This document shows, piece after piece, positions 48,701 to 61,316 of a stretch of 64,000 bases of DNA. Origin of the DNA: Xylocopa sonorina (Eukaryota > Arthropoda > Insecta > Hymenoptera > Apidae); NCBI RefSeq assembly GCF_050948175.1, contig NC_135195.1, positions 10,196,001 to 10,260,000 of the forward strand, read 5' to 3'. The notes under the pieces are model-generated. The model ran no database searches. It saw only the letters and a list, made by a program, of their open reading frames with translations, and was not told the DNA's origin. Within the stretch, counting starts at the first letter, position 1, and each line of letters opens with the position of its first letter. A program made the translations under genes and the position numbers.

Positions 48701-51700
48701 TTGCAATCATCAAACGGAACAGTCATCGAACAGGTTGTTGTTCCGATGGTTAACCCCCCCGCAGTATACATATCCGTTATATGATACGGCCAACGACAAT
48801 TCGTTTTCATGAAAATTCTCGCGCGATCTGACCAACGTGTGCCCACCGTCGACGATAATTCCGCGCGTCGACATGGAATCTTTTTTTTGTTTTATTTTTT
48901 TTTTTTTTGTTTCTCTCGCTGCGTTTCCGTTCTTTCGATACTTGATATTCGAATGATCGATCCTATTAGAGCGTACGTAACTATGGTAGTAAAGAGTGAT
49001 AAATTTGTGAAAAAATGTTTAATAAATGGTAGCATAAAAAGACAAAGAATCTGGATTTTTGGGATAAGGTGCCGCGACATTTCATCGTTCTATTACTCGA
49101 ATGACGCAAACGCGAATTTATAAATACTGCAATAGAATCTTAAACGGTAAAGTCCAAATTTAGAAGCCAGAAGTCGACCAGGTCGTTTGCCACCAGTTAT
49201 TTCTACGTACCGTTTAAACTGCTCGTTTCATTTGGATTTTATACGTTTTCCAAGTAATACTTTATACTATTATTATAATATCGCGGGAGGGAAACGAGAC
49301 GAAAGGGTTTTAAAAAATTGTATATAAAAGAAGAATAAATACGTACAAAAATAATTGAAGAACTAACGAAAGCAAGGACAATGCGATCCTATAAGTTTTT
49401 CATATATTTTTAAGCAACTCGATTACTTTCGACGAACATTAATTTCGGAGCAAAAACTAGAAATTACCCAAAAATAGCCTAATGGAAAGGGGCAATCATT
49501 TTTCCTCTTAGATCGAATATTCTCTATTCAATTTTTGGACACTAATTAACATCAACGATCTCTCTCTTTCCCTCTCTATCTCTAAAATTTTACGCGTTAA
49601 CGCAATATTCGATATCGACCAGTACATCACACGGTTGGACATCAATTTCCGTCCCTCTCGTTTCTTGATTTTTTTTAATTACTTTCCCTTACTTCTCTAT
49701 TTTTTTTCGACCGTTCTTTGACGCGACCATCGGATTTCGCTCTTTGAGCTTAACCAATCGCACATATTCACCATCGCTCAAGCACGCTCCGCGTATGCCT
49801 GTGTTGTATGGATAGCCGCGCGCGCGTGCAAGATGAGCCACGCATCGATGCTTCCAGCCGTGATCAAAAGGGAACCGGATTCGAATGGTAAAAATCAATT
49901 TTTCAATAATTTTCTTTGCCTCCCCATAAGCCGTCCAATCATCCGTGCTTTCCCCCGCTATGTCAAAACTGTTATTAACGAGCGAAGACAAAAGTCTTCC
50001 GTTCTACGGGGCGCCTCGACAAGAGCACGCTTTTGCCCCGTCTCTATGTACCACCGGCCTTTGTATTCATTGTCTGCCCGATTCCCCTTTCACACCAGCG
50101 AAATCAATGAAGGAGCACGCGTGAGTGCAAACCTCTATGTCTAAGTGTGTCTGCGTACGTGTGCGCGTCTCTGTATGTGTTGCGAGCAAAGGATCGTATC
50201 GAAAAACCGGCTGGTTCACTTTGTTGCCAGGAGATAATGGCCGTGCGAATCGTAAATAAGGTAATAGGTCTTCGGAGGGCCGAGGATAGACCAAAGACCG
50301 GATGACGTAAGCGAGAAGCCCCTTAAGGGCGCGTCCACAAGTTTCAAGAAAACGACGGGTTCGGATGTGCCGTGGTAAATTCGAGGAATCGATACCTCCA
50401 CTGGTGTTGGATACTTTGAACAATACCTACCCGACCACCAGACTCTTACAATGCGGACCCCGACACCTATACACAGCGTGGATTCAAAAGTGCCACGAGG
50501 GCACTTACTTCGTTTCGTAATAGACCAGCTCGAATGAAAGTTTTAATATGCCAGGAATTTTGTTAACACAACACTTCGCGTCCAGTTGCTCAAATATTTG
50601 CGAGCCATCAGAGACGATGGCGATTATTTGCACGCGTGGTAGCAACGTTTAAACGATGATCCTGTGAAATGTAATAAGCCGCGGTTCTTAGCGTGATAAC
50701 GCGAATTCGCGTGAAAGAGGACGACACCCGTTTCTTTTCTTCCACTTTGTCGTTATAGTTGTCGTTATTATTATTCTATCTTATTCGCGCGAATTCGTCC
50801 CTCATTTTGTTCCCTTATTTTTCGTATCGCGGGGAACGAGTCTAATTGGATGAGGCAACGCTATTGGGAATTATTCAAATCGTGTTTCGAGGCTTTTGAA
50901 AGGCAGACGTACGAAGCCGACGCGGCTGCACTTGAATAAACATCGATGCATCGATATGCAGTGAACACTGGCGAATAAGTGCAACTTTTCTATACGTGCA
51001 TTTCCACACCGACGACAGGGTGTAGCGTGCGAGTAACAAGCTTCGGGTACGCGTGCGCTTCTTTGAATTAGACACCAGGCGTCGTTAACATGATCCGCGC
51101 GTCGTGAGCCATCAGTGGCCCATGATAATTGGCAAAAGTGAAACTCTGTTTAAGCGTATAAAGACACTGTTCATTTCAGCGACCAGAGGAATATCAAAGT
51201 ACCCAAAAAGAATTTCATTCTCCTTTGACTAACTCTTCATACGGTACGATCAATTTCACGTACGTCGTACACTGCGAGCGACAATCATGTTGGCTACTTA
51301 TTAACAGCGGTTTTTCTTGTTCCGAAGTACCGACAGATACTCTGATACAATTTCTGTACTCGAGTCTAAAGTTCTATCGAAACGCCAACTTGTCCGTGGG
51401 CACGTCAGTGAAATGATAAATGAAAGGGACCGAGTATCCGAGTAGTCGGTTATCCGGGAAAACGGCTGATACAGCTGAAGACGAGGATCGAAAGGCGAAC
51501 GAGGATATTTCCTTTTTCGTTTCGTCCGCGATATGACACTTTGTCACGTTAATTGTGAGGGACTTGCTACGGGATGGAGGAACGGCGCTTGTCGGCATTA
51601 GGGATGCAAAGTATTGCGTGAGGTAAGATTGCGAGATGCCGCGAGAGCCAGGCGTGATTCATTTTTACAATTGCACGCGTATGAATGAGACGATGTAATT

Positions 51701-54700
51701 ATGCTGTCGAGAAGATAACATACGAGGATCGTAAAATGATACTGCGCGGCTGTGCTTGCTCTTGCAAAAGGAGTAAGAAGCAACAACCGGACAGGGAACT
51801 CTTTCATCTCGAAGTATGTTTTCTCTTTTTTTTTTGTTCCCTTATAATATCGTCGACGTTTAAAGACTCACTTCATTAAACGAAAATGTAAATTGTTAAA
51901 CGTATACTCGGTTCTATGTAACATCTACAGAACGCGAGAGGAAGTATGAATAATTAGAGATATTTTCTAAGCAACTTGTTTGAGCTGAACAAACACTCTT
52001 GCTACAAAAAGTTTTCGAAATACATGTCGTCAACGAGGAACACTGCTGAATGCTCTATACAAAAATTCACTTTACTCATACGCAATATTCAACTTCCACG
52101 AAAGAAATTAAAGTATTCCCAGAACGATGGAAATTTGAAATATGCAACGTCTCGCAGCGGAAAAAAAGAAGCTATTTTACTAGAATAAAACGGAAAGCGC
52201 GTTGGAATGTCCGTCAGAAAGGTGACTTGAAGGAAGACATGCTCAATCAATGTCGGGACATAAAATGTGCTAACAAATACCGGCACGCTTTGTAAGGGGA
52301 ACCTAGACTGAATTTAGAGGGTGCGCGAGTAAGAGGGAGACTCTGCTCGTTGAAGAAGACCAAGGTGAAAGGCAAGAGAGGGAGGAGGAGGAGCACGTGG
52401 TGAAATTCCTACCGTTCAGAGGTGCGCAGTCAGAATACGTGAACTTCCGTTGCGATACTGATCCGAGTAACTGATAAAAGGGGCTACGTATTTCGCGTCA
52501 TTTCCCTCGCGTTTGCCTATTCAATTATTTCCTTTCTTATTATTTAATGTCAAGTTATATAATCGTACGTACATACATATATACATACATGTACACACGC
52601 AGCCAAGACTTGCACCTATAGTTAAGCACTGTCACATGCAGTGTGTGTATCAATAGTTTTCGGCACGCTGCGTGTGGTCCATTAACGGGATTGATTGACG
52701 TCTCCTTATTGGCAAAGTTATCGATTAAACGAGCCTTGTAACTGTAACTCCACTGTAGATACATCGAGCAACTCGAGCAATTTACAAATTGCATTCAAGT
52801 AGTAAGGAATTGGGAATACATGGGAGTACCGAGCGGAAGTAAAAATATATTAAACTGTTAATTCCAACGGTACGGAGATTCGAGTATATAGGTTTCGCTA
52901 ATACGATTAAGTTATAACAGAAACTCCAAAAAGTACCTTATCGTCGACCGCAGTAATGCCATATGTGTGAACATTAGTGTAGTTCATTCATTGCATTACC
53001 TTGCTTAAAAGGATAAAAAGTTGGTGGAAGTTACCGAGATCCTTGAGGCTCCCACAAGCATTGAGTTCTCGTAGTTAAAACTATTAAAAACTTCTAAACA
53101 CGATCTACGTCCTTACAGAAAATAATTCGATCTTTCTGGTATCCTCACCGTTAGTTTTCACGAAGAACTTCTTCTAACACTTAAAAATAGCTAAACTACA
53201 CACGATGTACCCAACGCCCGATGAGCACACCAAGACCACAACCCCAGGAACGTGAACGAATACAACAATTCTGAAACATTGTACTAAACCAAAATAAGAA
53301 AAGATAAAAATCCATCGGTAACCCAACCAAGCTGAGGATCGAATCGATCAGTGGCCCCGACAATAAGTTCGAACCTCTCCGCAGACGGCAATCCTTCTTC
53401 CTCCTCCATTAACGAACTATATTACTGGAACCATTCCAACCGACCTCAGAATCCGTTCGAAATATGCAAGCAATCGAACGTTAAGCCGGCTTTTGCTACC
53501 ATTTCTTGCGAGAGAGCGTGGTGCATGCCGGGTAGCAGAGAGAGGCGAGAGTGCGAGAGTGCGAGAGAGGCCAAGAGACGAGTATAGCAACCTCGCCTCG
53601 CGTTCACGCGCGTAACCTCACGTCCATGTCGCAATGGCGGATTGACGGCCGCGTTACCGCTCGGGTCGCACATGTACACGGGGCGAATCGGCCGTGTGCG
53701 TCGTGTACGAGAGACGAGCATTACGGAGCTCGTCTTGTATATCGGTATGATTATTATAGGTTAGACGTTTCATGGCAGTGCGCACAATGCGCCGGAGTAG
53801 AGAGAGGACCGACGGAATATAACCTCGCTTCCCGCAGACCCAGCGCGACGTGATCCGACGACAGGGGCACATACAGTGTTGTTCTTAATAGGGTTGTGTG
53901 CGGTTCTGCACAAGCACGTGCACGGCACGTACACACGTACGGGGGCCCGTGTGTGCGCGAGTAGCATCGTTGCCCGAGCACAATGCTACAGTCTCACCCC
54001 TTGGGTGTTGCTAGTTCCCCTTAACCTACGCGCGACTAAAACAAGATTTATCGTCTGTGGAAACGTACTCGTCGATACAGCGAACGGGCGCAAAAATACG
54101 GGCGTACGGGGGCCTTTGTTCGCGGTGGAATTGCTCGGCTTAAGTTTCGTGGCTTAAGTTTCGGCGGTTGGAATTAATGGCCGATATTGATTGTTGATCG
54201 ATATTGTTGGGGGGAATTACGAGTGGGATGTCGGACGAAAATAAGGGTGGAGTGGAGGGAAAACAGAAATACCATCAACCACCTCGCTGGTACACGTCGT
54301 GAATTTTCTTCTCCGGTTATGAGGAGTATGATTTTCCGGTTAGAGGAATATAGCGAAACGGCCGTTCGAACGTACTGTATCATCAGCGAGATCGAAGAAT
54401 TCTTCAAATAGCTATCCAGTGGTTCTGCCAAAACCCTTATTGTATCGCGAGCAGGTTCGATCAGCCACGTGGGCGAAATCGAACTAAAACGCCTTCGTCA
54501 CGCGAGAAATGAAACGTTTATCGTCTACGAGAGAACGGCGGCATTTTTTTCTTCCTATTTCAATCTTACCCTTCGCGCATCCCGCTCCGGGCTAGACTGC
54601 GAGAGCACCTTTACACGAACCCACAGCAAACATGTATACACTTCTATCGATCTGTTCGTCTACTTTACACGCCTCTATTTCCAGACAGTAATCGCTCTAA

Positions 54701-57700
54701 CCATACGCGAGAAGGATGTGTCAGCTGTTTATTTCCCAAACTCATGGCACGAATAAAATCTCATCCCCGAAATCCCTCGAACGTTAAAAGCAGACGATTA
54801 ACTTCCATCGTGTATCGAGCCAGACGAACACCTATACGAAACGTCTAATAATCGATAAGAACGATGAAGAAATAACGTGAAAAATAAACGACGCGGTGCA
54901 CTCGTATCTTCTAAGAAAAGAGCGACTCGATGGGGACGGTCCTTTGATCGATACGCATCATTCGCCGCACGACAATCATGCGGATGACACTGACGGCCAT
55001 TCGACGGGGCGTACATATGAATATGGCCGCATATGTGTGCGTATATTTCTGACCATTTCCTTCTCTCCTGCCCTTCTGTGCTTTAACGAGGATAGCCGAG
55101 GGTCGAACCTCGTTCGACATGTAAATGTAAATGTTGGACAAGAACCACCCATGGGTCCTCAACCTCCTTGAAGCGGCGGCATCCCGCGGTAAACTACGGG
55201 CACGGCCGGCCTGGTGAGAATCACTGGCGAGGACACTCGCTGACTCCCCGGTGTGGCAAGAGTGTTGCGACGTTCTCGACACAGTTGGCAGTGGTGATCA
55301 ATCTTCCCCGGCCACGTTACATTCTTCGACCACACGTCCGTCACCAAGGAAAAACGCACACCGACTACACAATAGCGTATAAATGGGCTGGGGGCAGAAA
55401 ATCCCGGTGACCCGTCCGCCGCGCAACATTTTCAGACCGCAGCCGTGCTCGCTTTTATACCGAGCCGGTTCCTCGCGTACCAAGAATATTTCTCTATCGG
55501 GAATATTTATCCAATAACGACGGCGTTGTTCTAACTGTCACCTCCGTTTCTCCGTATTCCGATATAGCGCATCTGCCGACGTATAGTCGAAACGGAGCAT
55601 CACTCGTTCAGATTCTAACGCGTACTAAGAAATTTATTTTCGAAAGCAACGACGACGATATTATTACCGTAGCTATAGCGAAGAATATTTCCGCTCGAAG
55701 AGGCAGAGAAAGGGATGATAAAACGATCCCGTGATGAAACATTGGTCGAAGAGTAACGAAAATGAGAACCACTCGTTGGGATTTCAGTGGGTGGCGTTGG
55801 TCCCCTCATCAAATGCTTGTCATACCGTTCTTACCCTCAAACTCCGGAGCCTAACGGATCCCAACAGTCGGGTAAAGCCCGAGCCGCACCCCCGTATACA
55901 CAACGAGAAAGAGGACGACGTGTATATGAGAAGAGGTGGGCAACCACCCCAATGGACCCGTCGACGAAGGCTTAAAGCCCATAGGCCTCTGATATGCCTC
56001 GGGGCCAAGAATTATGTCGCTAAAACCCACCAATTACGGGGGCTGCAAGCCGAAAACGGCTTTCTTTCCTTCCGCTTCTACAGACGCGTGCACACGTACG
56101 TATAGAAAACGTGCATCGGTCGTTTTTTTTTTCGATCGACATAGAATCTTGGGGGTTGATCGGACGAACGTATTCAACTAAGAAGAATCAGAATTTGATC
56201 TTCAAGCTTCTTTGATTCTTGTCTCCCGTAATTAGTTTTCCGGCTAATCTAGCTTTGTTCGACCACAGAAAAATTAACGTCTAGTCCTAACGGATAGTAG
56301 GATAATGGGAGACGAGTACTACAGTCCATCATTCATCGATGAAAAAGGGCATTCGTCTGATTACGATTTTCTCGGAACGTCGTCGCTTACCGTATCCAAC
56401 GAACAGCGACGGATTAATCAGCGAAACCATGCGGTTCCTTGCTCCCTCCGCGATTAATTAATCCCCGCGATTAATCATCCCAAGCGCTTTTCATCGAGCA
56501 TCGCAGATCGTTTTTATTCGCATTTTCGTGCGGACGATAGGAGCGCGTGCACGCGGACACGCGCGACGCGGCATTGTTTGCCGCGTGAAAAGAGAGATGC
56601 GCGCGCGAATTTACAGGAACGTTCGCAACGACGCGTTCCCTTGTAAACCTTTTTAATTTCAATAATGATAATCAGTTCCCCGATACGATTTCGAAAGGTA
56701 ACGAACGACGCGATACCTATCCGTCCTCCCTGTCGATAACGATATTATCGTAAATAACGCTGGCGCAAAAATTATTACAACGGATCGCGATCGACTGCTT
56801 GTTAAATCGTTATTAACATTATACGTCACGTATCCAGGAGCGGTTCAAATATTCGTGCCTGAAAAAACAATACGATTCCTCGGGCCGGCAAAAAATAATG
56901 TTTCTCGTCGTCAAACAGACCGGAAAATATACACACACGTTTGAATCTATTTAATATTCCGCTATTTACGTATTAAATAAAGATGCGAGCCGTGTAAATA
57001 CACGAGTAGCCGGGGGTGGGCGGGTATATACGAAAATACTAAATTGCCGGATGCAACGAGCCGGAAATACCGAAAAATTTGTTTGATAACATGTACACAT
57101 GTGTGCGCGGTGTGGAAAATATCTACGGCGTGCTGCGCGGAATATAACGAATCCGCTGAAAAATGCATACATAGGGATCGATACGTGACCCCGCGCGCGT
57201 ATATAAAAACCGAATTACCGGAGTTTCTAGCGCCGTCAAGTCGAAAGAATTTCGGTGGCCGCGCGAGCCGCGTGCGACAGGAAGTTACCGGGGCGGCCGC
57301 GTAAAAACTTTGGAACGTTTCCATTTACGCTGGCCGTGGCGAACGAGGACGCGTCGATGGTAACCGACGCGAAGCGATCTTCAAACATTTTCAACCCGTC
57401 GAAAATGGTTTTACGATGGGTAACAACGTTTCCGCCGAGCACACTCGCACCTTTCTAATTAATCATTATTGATGGAGACGCGTCCCATCTGAACACGGGC
57501 GGGTGTATCCATCGAGGAATTGCAATCGTTTCGATCTCGTTCGTGTGAACTGGTGAACGTTTGAGGAGCCTGGCGAATTCAATTTCTGTTGCTTCTTGAT
57601 TTAGAATTTATTTTATCAGTTAAAATATTGTTGATAAATGCACGTAATCAACGGGGATATAAATACGGTATTTTATTTCATATAATTTTGTCAATATAGT

Positions 57701-60700
57701 ACGGGGATCATGTGTTGATTATAAATTAATTATATCCAAGGTAAATATTGAAAACTGTCCAATATCGTTTCAAACTAGGGCATCTGAAATAATGAAAGAT
57801 TAACCGATATTTAATTTTTCGTAAAATCGGCGTATTATAAGCGAGCGATGATACATATCTTTCGATGCATTGCATCAAAAAGATGGCAAAACGTTCAAGT
57901 GGATATTTTGTACAATGTAAGAAAAAGGTACACTGAAATCCATTAAAAGTATTCCTTTTTTTGTTCGTAATTAAGTTAAAACGTTGGCACAACGCGAGTA
58001 TGTTTTAATCAAAATCTGTATCGGTATTGATTCTTACGGTATAAACGGGTTGTAATTAAACGCTGCTTTAAAAGTAACCAAAAGTGTCAACAGTAACATC
58101 GAGAATTTGCATAATGCAAATACCTTTTTCGATCGCTTCATACGATGACCTAATGCGTTCCGCTTTTTCCCGCAGAAAGGAACGGCAAGAAAAACATTCG
58201 CGTGCTTAAAAGTGTCTTTGTGCGTCAGAATAATGGGGTGCATGAGAATAAACGGGAAACTGCAACTGTACTAATTAGATCCTGTAATTTGAAGCGCAGT
58301 AGCAGTAAACGCAGGGGAAACAGGACTCGAGAGCGTAGTGGAAACTGCATCTGCCCGTTCCGCGTCGCATCTCGAAAGTATAAATTCGTCATTGGCATCC
58401 ATTGTTACCAATCGGCCGTCTAGTATGACTTTTTCTATTTCAGAATCAAGTGACCCTCCGGCGAGCATTTCAATTTTCGCTCCTCGTTTCAATTCGGATG
58501 GGACGACTCGACGAACAATTAGTCGTCGTGCAATTTGATCAGCGATTGTCATCGGCGTATATCCCAACCCCCGCCCCCTCAACCCTCCACACTCCTACCC
58601 TCGCTGTCGTCCACGCGTTGAAAAAACTCACGGCGGAGAATCATTTTTATGTTTCAATTTCGCTCCGCTATCCGATGCATCGTCGACTGACACGATTCTC
58701 GATCTGCATCTTAACGCTTTTCGAACGTGGACAGAAACGATTTCAATTTACAGATTAAATTCATCGAACGCCCAATTATCCATCCGAGGGTGAAATTGGC
58801 TGGAACGAGGTACCGAGTTACGGATTAAAAGCTGCGTTTATGGGATTCCATGGGGTGTTGTTTTCATCGTGCCTGGTAGGCTCGATGAGATTATAACGTT
58901 AAATAGTTTAATAAGAGAAGACATCGGAGAGCCGTGGAGGCTCACGTACAAACAGCATAAACGATGCAAAAGATTCTGTATGCAGACGGAATACGGGCGA
59001 ATAAGGGAACGTGGTAGAGGGAGAGAGAACGCGATGGGGGTGAGTGAAATGGAGAAAAACGGTGAAGTGGTAGGAAAAGACTAAAAAAGAAGAAGAGAGA
59101 AGAGGAAACAAAGCAGTGTCCCTTTGTCCTTTTACTATAATGCACGGTACAAGTCAGCGCGGTGCATTTGCAAAGAGGTTGTAAGACTTTTCGTTACCCT
59201 GACATTTCTTTTTGCTTCCTGATTTTTTTTCTCTTCCCTTCGTTTATGCGTAGCAAATATTTACATGTCGTTAATTGATCAAACGTTCGTTTCACGTGGA
59301 CGGAATAAGTCTCGATCGCAATGCAGGTAAACTGCACCGTAAGAGCACATTATACGCGATCGCGAAATACAATTCGATCATTAGTGTCAACATTGAAACG
59401 TGGGACGAAGCTGTGTACGTGTCCGTAAAAATTCGATAAAATTTATCATACAGCTTTGATATTGTCCAATGAAAAATAATATGCAGGAAAACAGGAAAAT
59501 CGAGTGTTTACTGTACACGAAAAATGAATTTATATCAGCTAACAGAAAAAAAAACTCGATACAGTTAATTGAATTGTTATATAATTTCGAAAAAGTAAGA
59601 AGCGTAACAAGCTGTTTCAGCGCGTTCATACAGAATAAACTGATCAAGTTCTTTGCTTCCTCTATAGTCTATAGAGCGCATTAGGCAATCAAGGGTAACA
59701 ATGATTACCGTGCCAGTTATCGTTCCTATTATCACCATCCGTTTGACAGTAGCGGAGTTGGACTGTGCCAGTAAACTCTAGCTTACTCGCCAAGATATGC
59801 ACAATTAGCTTTCAAAGTTTATTTCCACATAGTAACAACGACAATTCACTTCGCACTGGTAACAATGTGCAGAATACATTGCCTTTTTCTTGGAACCAAA
59901 ATATTTTGCAATAAATATTAATTACTGATTTACATTATTTAAATGTCAGAGAGTACTCTCTCGATAACTTTTGGGCGAATCTCTTCAATCTTATACCATT
60001 TGCGGTTTGACAAAGTAACGAGCAAACAGTCACGGTCCATCGAGCATACCCGAGCAACTGCTTTTATTATATCTTTCTCTTGTTCGTAAGGGCTCGTGTT
60101 ACAGAGTTACGAGCAGAACGCTCGTGGCCATCCCGTCATTTGTTTGATTGCCAAGCGTAGAGAATGGGTCAGTTCTTAACGCTCCGTATAGCGTTCGCCT
60201 TCTATTGCAACTCCAGACCATCTATCATTCGCGATGGTAAATTCGAAATTGATTTCCTCGCTACTCCGTTCGCGATAAGTTTCTCTCTTAAGCGTAAAAC
60301 TAGCCTGCGGTGGTCTCTAGAATGTCAGTTTTCAATACCAACGAACGAATGTTAAATTAAAAATACAAGGGAGGCGGAGGGATTAAACGAAAAATAACGA
60401 ATTCACCAAACCGCAGAAAGTAACTGTTCATCTATAATGCAAAATGGTAAAGGAAAACGGCAATAAAAACGTTGTCACGCAAAAGCGACCAAAACATTCG
60501 GTACGAAACGAACACTGTACACGTGACGGGAATTCATTCCCTCCCTTAGCATCCAATCGGTTTCAACGTTCTGCAACGACGCGTACACATTCGACGTCTA
60601 TGAATAGAATAAACCGCGTATTATTGCAAGAGCGATTTTACGCTTTAAGAATCCTCATGAGGAAATTATTGAACCACTTTGTGCCCCCTCTGAACGGCGC

Positions 60701-60833
60701 CACATTAGCGCCAATAAGCAAACACAGCCCGGCGAGTGTACCCACGTATCAGCGACACCAGCACCATCGTAGGCGCTTCTACGAACGGCAATTGTTGTAC
60801 GTTGACTTGTCTTCTCTTCCTTTTCACCCTCCA

Positions 60834-60871
<38 letters not shown>

Positions 60872-61284
60872 CCTCTCTCCCTTTCATTCTCTCTCTATAA
60901 ATAATCTCTACAATTTCTAGAGGCCTCCTGTGTCAGCGAATTCTCCGGTGGTCTCGTTTCGCACAAAGGACTTTGAGCTTATGTGACGCGTGAAATTATA
61001 ACGGCGTTGGAAAAAGAGAGTGCGGGCTGGGCCAAAAGCATTCTTTGAATAGTGGAATTATTTGCAGTAAGAAAATGAAAATGCAAAGGCGGCCGGCTAA
61101 ACCGTATATAAAGGAGAATGCTTTTCTCTACTATGACCCAGCAATTATATTACTCCGTGCCGATCCTTTCTTCCGTAAACTTCGTAACCGCCATTTGGTT
61201 TATTCTTTGCGACCGGGAGGGTGGGTTGTGTGCGCGAGAAAGATGGGAGGAAGGGTTCGCGAAGCGGTGGAGACCGTGGAACGA

Positions 61285-61316
<32 letters not shown>

